A DNA stretch of 64,000 nt from Tritrichomonas musculus (lineage: Eukaryota > Parabasalia > Tritrichomonadida > Tritrichomonadidae), in contig JAPFFF010000058.1 of assembly GCA_039105265.1 (NCBI GenBank), positions 124,001 through 188,000 on the forward strand. The letters are read 5' to 3'. Shown in pieces: positions 59,116-64,000 of this stretch. Position numbers and translations under genes: made by a program. The number at the start of each line of letters is the position of its first letter. Position 1 is the stretch's first letter. The notes beneath the pieces were generated by a model. That model saw only the letters and a program-made list of their open reading frames with translations, ran no database searches and was not told where the DNA came from.

Positions 59116-60216
59116 ATGGGAAAAGACAAAGATAAAGAAAAGAAAAAAGATAAGGATAAGGATAAGGATAAGAAGGACAAAAAAGACAAGGATAAGAAGG
59201 ATAAAGATAAGGATAAAGAAGAAAAAAAGAGGGAAAAGGAAGAAAAGAAAAGGAAGAAGGAAGAAGAAAAGAGAAAGAAAAAGGAAAATAAGAAGAAACA
59301 GTCAGAATATACATATACAAAAGTTGAAGGGCAGCAGCAATTTTTCTTTGATCCATACAAAGTTTCAAGCTGGAATCAATCTTCAAACTTTGATAAAAGC
59401 GTTTTACCAATAAATGACTTTGATATCGATAAATTCCAAGAGCTTAGACAGCATCAGTCAGAAAGCTCTGCATTAGCTCAATTAAGTGAAATCGGTGTAG
59501 ACCTTGCTAATATGGATATCGGTGAATTTACTATGGATATTTCACGTGTTTGCTTCATCTGTTGTAATACTTATACCAAGCCCATGTATAAATTAGGTGT
59601 TGGTCCACTTAATGATTCGATCACAGTTGCAGCAAATCATAAATTTATGGGGTATTTCATTTATTTCCTTCATAATCCACCAGCAAAAAAGTTCCTTCAA
59701 TATCTCCAGCTCTTTCTAGCAAAAACAGTTGAAGCATTAACAGTTTATTATACAGGACATGGATCTAATATTACAGATCGAACAGGTGATGAAGATGATG
59801 GAAAAGATGAAGTTATGATATTTGAAGACACATATATTATTGATGACCAACTTGCATCAATTTTGAAATCTAAAGCTAATGGAAAAGCAAAGGTTGTTTT
59901 ACTTAATGATTGCTGCCATAGTGGTTCAATATGGGATATCCCTGATCCTGTGTCTGCAGAAATTGAATGGCCAGCAAACATAATTTGCATTTCTGCTGCT
60001 GATGATAGCGAAACAGCCAAACAAGGAAGACAAAATAATAGCGATCAAGGATTTTTCACTTTCTTCTTTTTCCAAGAGGTTCGTAGAAATAGATCAATCA
60101 CTCCAACTCAAGCTCAAAATAGAGTTTCAAGTCAACTCAAAAATTACCATCAATGCGTAGTTGTATCTCCAACAAGGCCAGAATTATTAAATCAACCAAT
60201 ATTTCCAGCCAGGTAA
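59116..60216 (+). CDS. Metacaspase with Lys/Asp-rich N-terminal extension
   Basis: A 366-residue caspase-fold cysteine peptidase (family C14). Residues 2-61 are almost only Lys, Asp and Glu, a tandem of KDKDK and KKEE phrases encoded by GATAAG-like repeats. From about 145 the peptidase domain follows: the VCFICCNTYTKP strand, catalytic His215 in YYTGHGS and Cys267 in LLNDCCHSGS. ISAADDSETAKQG then matches the p10-like end. Metacaspases cut after Arg or Lys, need calcium in many cases and act in stress or death responses. There is no signal peptide, so it is cytosolic. The charged extension is not a standard prodomain and might target nucleic acid or microtubules, or be a self-cleavage region. 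Confidence 0.92.
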   Translation: MGKDKDKEKKKDKDKDKDKKDKKDKDKKDKDKDKEEKKREKEEKKRKKEEEKRKKKENKKKQSEYTYTKVEGQQQFFFDPYKVSSWNQSSNFDKSVLPINDFDIDKFQELRQHQSESSALAQLSEIGVDLANMDIGEFTMDISRVCFICCNTYTKPMYKLGVGPLNDSITVAANHKFMGYFIYFLHNPPAKKFLQYLQLFLAKTVEALTVYYTGHGSNITDRTGDEDDGKDEVMIFEDTYIIDDQLASILKSKANGKAKVVLLNDCCHSGSIWDIPDPVSAEIEWPANIICISAADDSETAKQGRQNNSDQGFFTFFFFQEVRRNRSITPTQAQNRVSSQLKNYHQCVVVSPTRPELLNQPIFPAR

Positions 60217-60428
60217 TAATTCAATAAAAACAAAAATCATCTCAACCAATATACTTTATTTTATAAATAAAAGCATAATTCGAAAAATAAACTATTTAGA
60301 AAAATTGAATTCGATGAACAAATATTTATCAAAAGATCAAATTAGTTATTTTCAAGCATCGTTTTCTCATTCTTTATTACTCATATAAATGCATTTGAAT
60401 TACTAATAATATTCTTAAAACCCGATTA

Positions 60429-61736
60429 TTACTTACCCGCTTTAGCTCGAAGAGGATCAAGTCTTTGTTTAAGAACTTGATACAATTGAACAGCTTCGGG
60501 GCATTGCATTCCGATGTTTGAAAGATCTCCAGGAGATAAAATCCATTTTAATGTTTGCTGTGATATGCCTTTCAATAGTGTGTGAACATTTTGTTTATCT
60601 GAAAGTTCAATATCAAGCAGATCGTTTTTATGAACACATCCCCATTGGTCATTATACACACAAATTGTCCAACCATAACAGTCCTCAATTACTTTCTGGA
60701 CAACTGCCGATTTTGGAGCTTGAAGAGTGTAAGGGAAGCGCGTATCTTGCTCTTGAGCAAGGAAATTAAATGATTGATTTCCAGATGATATATGAGATTG
60801 TAGTGGGAATTTTGAAAATATTGTTTCATAGTTATCTATTAAAAGAGAGCATATAGATTGTTGGACATTACTTTCTCCATATGCATCTTGGCCATCCTCT
60901 TCCCAAATAAGGCATGGACCAAAGCATACAGACAGAGCTTGAGTAGACATAAGGTTATTGCTTGAATGTTGCTTAATTTTAATCATATGTTTTGTAAAAT
61001 AGTCGAGGAAAATGTAATTAGGGATCGGAAGAGATCTAATTACTTTTTGAAGGCCCAAAACTTGAGCTTCACCATTTGGTAAATTAGAAATATCTTTTAA
61101 CATAGGGTAATTTTCAAAAAGGAAAATGGGCTTACGAAGCTTTCTAAGGTACAATTTAATAATTCCTGTTGTATCATTAATTTCATTGAATTTAACATTA
61201 ACGTTTTGGTTAATTGCTGTGACCATATTATCAATTTTTTGAGCCGAGCCGTTAAGACGATAAACACCTTCATTATCAAGCCCATTTTCTTCAATAAACT
61301 CGATTGCTGAAACTATAAAGAAAGGAATTGGAATAAAATGCCCAGGCTTAGTTGGATTGACTTGTAAAGCGTTATAGTAATCATTGCCAAAAACTGTTAT
61401 GACGTTGACTTTATTAATTTCTGCGATCCAATCACTTCTCTCTTTATCGGTTTCAACTGCAATTAAAAAATCATTTCTTTTAGCGTTTGATGAATCGGGA
61501 AGTTTGAGATTGAAATAAAAACCTGGTTGATCAGGTCCTGTTTCTTCTTTAGTTACAATACAATCAACAATAGGGATCATACCAAGATTTTCTTTTAAGG
61601 ATTGATCTTTAAAATAAAATAAATTGATATCTTTTAAGACAAAATACCTCTTTTTCCAGCTCTTAACACTTCCACCCATTTTAAACAAGTAGCCATGCTT
61701 AATCACTTTGGGATCTTTCAAGTTAAAATCAGACAT
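60429..61736 (-). CDS. PH and RhoGAP domain protein
   Basis: A 435-residue regulator that switches off Rho/Rac-type GTPases. The PH domain is at about 12-112 (KHGYLFKMGGSVKSWKKRYFVL start, DWIAEINKV helix). The RhoGAP domain is at about 135-315 (IPIPFFIVSAIEFIEENG, then GVYRLNGSA with Arg finger R160, then LYLRKLRKPIF and the KIKQHSSNNLMSTQALSVCFGP helix). The C-terminal 110 residues are an unassigned globular part including DCYGWTICVYNDQWGCV. Catalytic Arg and Asn-type residues are present. The PH domain probably places it on phosphoinositide membranes, where it may control actin during phagocytosis or adhesion. It is convergent with the metacaspase gene, about 210 bp apart. Confidence 0.93.
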   Translation of the reverse strand: MSDFNLKDPKVIKHGYLFKMGGSVKSWKKRYFVLKDINLFYFKDQSLKENLGMIPIVDCIVTKEETGPDQPGFYFNLKLPDSSNAKRNDFLIAVETDKERSDWIAEINKVNVITVFGNDYYNALQVNPTKPGHFIPIPFFIVSAIEFIEENGLDNEGVYRLNGSAQKIDNMVTAINQNVNVKFNEINDTTGIIKLYLRKLRKPIFLFENYPMLKDISNLPNGEAQVLGLQKVIRSLPIPNYIFLDYFTKHMIKIKQHSSNNLMSTQALSVCFGPCLIWEEDGQDAYGESNVQQSICSLLIDNYETIFSKFPLQSHISSGNQSFNFLAQEQDTRFPYTLQAPKSAVVQKVIEDCYGWTICVYNDQWGCVHKNDLLDIELSDKQNVHTLLKGISQQTLKWILSPGDLSNIGMQCPEAVQLYQVLKQRLDPLRAKAGK

Positions 61737-62169
61737 TTAGAGTTGATTCAAAATGACAATATAAACTTTTTAAGATAATATACCAAAAATTGTAATAATC
61801 AAAAACAAAAACAAATTAATAGATTATTCTTTATTACTTTATTTTCTAAATATTTATTTTCTAAAAGCCCTAACGTATGAAAAAATTGAAGATAGATAAA
61901 AATTCTTAAAAAGTTAAACTTTTTAAATTTTTTCAATACTTTTCATCAAATATAAAATAAAATTTTTAATATTCTTTTTCATTTAATTAATAAAAATATA
62001 GAAAAACAAAAGATCAAGGTAAATGGACATTTACATAAAAGATAAACAATGAACCAGCCAACTTTTTCTATATCACGTTTTTTTTTTATGGTTAATGGCG
62101 AATATTAAGGAAAATCATTTGACCTAGAATTTTATGATCAAATTATTTCACCTTTATAGGTCATATTGT
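61737..62169. promoter_or_regulatory. Divergent spacer, RhoGAP (-) and coiled-coil (+) genes
   Basis: AT-rich spacer between two divergent starts. An in-frame ATG at 62134 precedes the preferred start at 62170. No motif was recognised. Confidence 0.45.
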
Positions 62170-62847
62170 ATGACAACAAAACCACCAGAAAAGCCTTTAT
62201 CTCTTCAAGAAGAATACGAAAATGAAAAAGCTCAAAACGATCAACTGCAAAAACAAAGTGATAAACAAAAAAAGCAATTAACTCAATCAGATAGTAAATA
62301 TAATGCCTTGAAAAAGTTGGTTGATTCACTGCAGGCTGCTAAAAAAAAATTAATGGACCAGTTAAGAGCAATGAGAGAAGAAGAAGAAAAGAGAGAAAAA
62401 GAAATCCAAGAAGATTATGAAAATTCTTTAACTGAATATCGAAAATCTCTTGAAAGTTCTAAAATACCTCTACAACTCGAAAAATCTCAATATGAAATGA
62501 TTAATAACAGATATAAATTTATATTGGAACGTTGGGAAATTAAAAGGAACCAACTTAATAATAGCATTTCCGAAAAACAATATACAAAACAATTAGTTGC
62601 GTCTAAAATTCGAGAAACAAATGAAAGAATTAATTATTATAAGAAAATTTTAAAATCAAGAGATCCTAATTTAAATTTAGATGAAGATCCAAACGAAGGA
62701 GCATTGAAAGCTGTTTACGCTCAACAACTTAGAATACAACAGGAAGCACGAGAAAAGCAAGAACAAAAAGAAGAACTAGAAAAAAAGTGCAGAGAACTTA
62801 AAGAACAAAGAGATGCGCTCAAGAAAAAAATAGCAAACTCTGAATAA
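62170..62847 (+). CDS. Small coiled-coil protein, unrecognised
   Basis: A 225-residue, mostly coiled-coil protein. The frame also has an ATG at 62134 (MIKLFHLYRSYC), but the hydrophobic extension is unlike the rest, so MTTKPPEKPLSLQEEYENEK at 62170 is preferred. Heptads rich in Lys, Glu and Gln run from about 15 to 175. A short break (SRDPNLNLDEDPNEG) follows, then a second coil to the end. No enzymatic motif was seen. The style is that of flagellar or basal-body components. Confidence 0.65.
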   Translation: MTTKPPEKPLSLQEEYENEKAQNDQLQKQSDKQKKQLTQSDSKYNALKKLVDSLQAAKKKLMDQLRAMREEEEKREKEIQEDYENSLTEYRKSLESSKIPLQLEKSQYEMINNRYKFILERWEIKRNQLNNSISEKQYTKQLVASKIRETNERINYYKKILKSRDPNLNLDEDPNEGALKAVYAQQLRIQQEAREKQEQKEELEKKCRELKEQRDALKKKIANSE

Positions 62848-63111
62848 TTTCCTCATTTATATCTTTATTTGCTATTTAATCCAATAAATATATTAGAACT
62901 TTCAAAGAATTATCCACCAATTATATTTTTATAGGGAATATAGAAAGTTAAATCCTATCCTCATTAGAAAGGAATTAAAAATAACTTTGTTGTTCTCCAT
63001 TTTTGATAAGTGAACTGGAGCATAAATGGCGTAACAATTCATCTTTTAATAAATGACGTATGAAAGTCACAAAGTTCCTGAAATTTATTAAAAATATAAC
63101 AATCTATCAAC

Positions 63112-63148
<37 letters not shown>

Positions 63149-63331
63149 TGAGGATCAGAAACATAAATACATTTCGAGAATCTGGATTGCTCATAGATTG
63201 TGGTGAAATTGGATGATTAAATTAAATTCAATTTTTGATCGACATTTTTCACTTTAAAAACCGTTTATCAATTTCATGTAAACATTTAATTATAAACGGA
63301 ACTATTACCCTTTCAATTTTAAAAAATCATT
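62848..63331. other. Intergenic spacer with T29 tract
   Basis: AT-rich spacer with an uninterrupted run of 29 T at 63114-63142, followed by AAAAG. No gene was recognised. Confidence 0.5.
63114..63142. repeat. T29 homopolymer tract
   Basis: Twenty-nine consecutive T, the longest homopolymer I saw in the window. It lies about 190 bp upstream of the next ORF. Assembly length may be unreliable. Confidence 0.85.
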
Positions 63332-64000
63332 ATGTCCAAAATTCCAATTTTAAACAGGGGAAATAATAATAGACGCGATAGTCTTGCTAGACCTGATGCA
63401 TTTAAACATAATGAGCCAAGAAGGCCATTATCTCGAATAAGTAATAACCAAATCTCTTCTCAAAATACACCAAAAGTTAAAAGCAAAAGAAGTAATATAT
63501 TTTTACACCAACCAACAATGAGTGGCCTTAATGGTAGGAAGTTACCAGATGACATTCTTGGAAAACAAAAAACCGTTGGAAATGGAAACTCGCTTGATCT
63601 ACTTTTTCGATATATCAATAAAATTGGTAAGCCATTTTTTGTTCCAGAATTTTCGAATTTGGTTTTTCCCAAAGCCCTTTCCACCCTTCATCAAATAACT
63701 GTATCCAAATATGAAAGTAAAAAAAATTTGAAAAAAAATCCAAGGTCAAGTATCGCTGTAGCAAGTGAAATAACAGATACAGATAATAAACCAAAAGATC
63801 TTGGTTTAACCCCAGTATTCGACCAATTCAATCTCATGATACGAAACAACAAAAATCAATTGATGTGTATGACCGATTTTTTACTTCTTTACTGTGCATA
63901 TTTAATAATAGTTTGTGAGGGAAATTCAGATAACATGAATTTACCACTTTATTTTTTAAAGATATTCATTCAACTACCTGATTTACCCAAAAGACCACAA
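63332..64000 (+). CDS. Partial gene cut by the window end, unrecognised
   Basis: From the ATG at 63332 (MSKIPILNRGNNNRRDSLAR) the frame stays open for 223 codons to the last base. The first 75 residues are basic and disordered, rich in Asn, Arg and Ser. From about 90 the protein becomes ordered and helical, with hydrophobic runs (KIGKPFFVPEFSNLVF, MTDFLLLYCAYLIIVCEG). No domain could be assigned from this part. The minus-strand frame at 63460-63684 is a shadow of it. Confidence 0.75.
   Translation, partial: MSKIPILNRGNNNRRDSLARPDAFKHNEPRRPLSRISNNQISSQNTPKVKSKRSNIFLHQPTMSGLNGRKLPDDILGKQKTVGNGNSLDLLFRYINKIGKPFFVPEFSNLVFPKALSTLHQITVSKYESKKNLKKNPRSSIAVASEITDTDNKPKDLGLTPVFDQFNLMIRNNKNQLMCMTDFLLLYCAYLIIVCEGNSDNMNLPLYFLKIFIQLPDLPKRPQ

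Noticed and set aside
1-64000. CRISPR arrays, bacterial operons or ribosome binding sites
   Set aside because: No spaced direct repeats of CRISPR type were seen; gene structure, the intron and protein families are eukaryotic.

Overview
The window looks like nuclear DNA of a parabasalid flagellate, most likely Tritrichomonas or a close relative. The DNA is very AT-rich, genes are nearly all single open frames, and families typical of trichomonads are present: Sel1-repeat kinases, multipass class III cyclases, an ankyrin-repeat protein, a two-repeat Myb, a Pmp-like beta-helix protein and a metacaspase. One intron has splice signals (GTATGT ... ACTAATACTCAG) that closely resemble those known from Trichomonas vaginalis. 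No sequence comparison could be run, so the species is an inference.

Layout. 1-6.1 kb: tRNA-Cys(GCA), a divergent beta-type tubulin, a kinase with Sel1 repeats (-), an unrecognised protein and a Myb factor (-). 6.1-9.2 kb: a gene-free AT-rich stretch with G/C-tract repeats and small palindromes. 9.2-17.8 kb: a multipass class III nucleotide cyclase (-) and a GAF-domain cyclic nucleotide phosphodiesterase (+), head to head. 17.9-19.4 kb: a kinase with one 311-nt intron, followed by a 46-bp tandem repeat. 19.9-23.0 kb: a membrane-anchored Sel1-repeat protein (-). 25.2-31.6 kb: a SPRY-repeat protein (-), an ankyrin-repeat gene broken by one in-frame stop (-) and an SR-type RNA-binding protein (-). 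31.9-35.7 kb: an unrecognised ORF (-), a MAP65/PRC1-like protein (-) and a SERF-like small protein (-). 35.7-37.7 kb: gene-free, with a MITE-like inverted repeat. 37.7-46.7 kb: a UAS plus two SUMO-like domain protein, ribosomal eL34 (-), a coiled-coil protein, a TRAPPC8/Trs85-like protein, ribosomal eL32 (-) and a coiled-coil protein (-). 47.0-48.3 kb: a heavily decayed coding relic (-). 48.7-64 kb: beta-hexosaminidase, a DUF4200/CFAP100-like axonemal protein, a basic disordered protein, a coiled-coil protein (-), a Pmp-like protein, ArfGAP, metacaspase, PH-RhoGAP (-), a coiled-coil protein and a gene cut by the window end.

Functional themes are cyclic nucleotide turnover (cyclase plus phosphodiesterase, apparently sharing one promoter region), small-GTPase and membrane traffic control (ArfGAP, RhoGAP, TRAPP), microtubule and flagellar components (tubulin, MAP65-like, CFAP100-like, coiled-coil proteins), translation (eL32, eL34, tRNA-Cys) and splicing (SR protein, with an intron-bearing gene nearby).

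Several long coding regions contain internal patches that are clearly richer in G+C and CpG than their own ends and the intergenic DNA. Start codons given here are ATG. Where the longest frame begins at a TTG or GTG, the next in-frame ATG is used.
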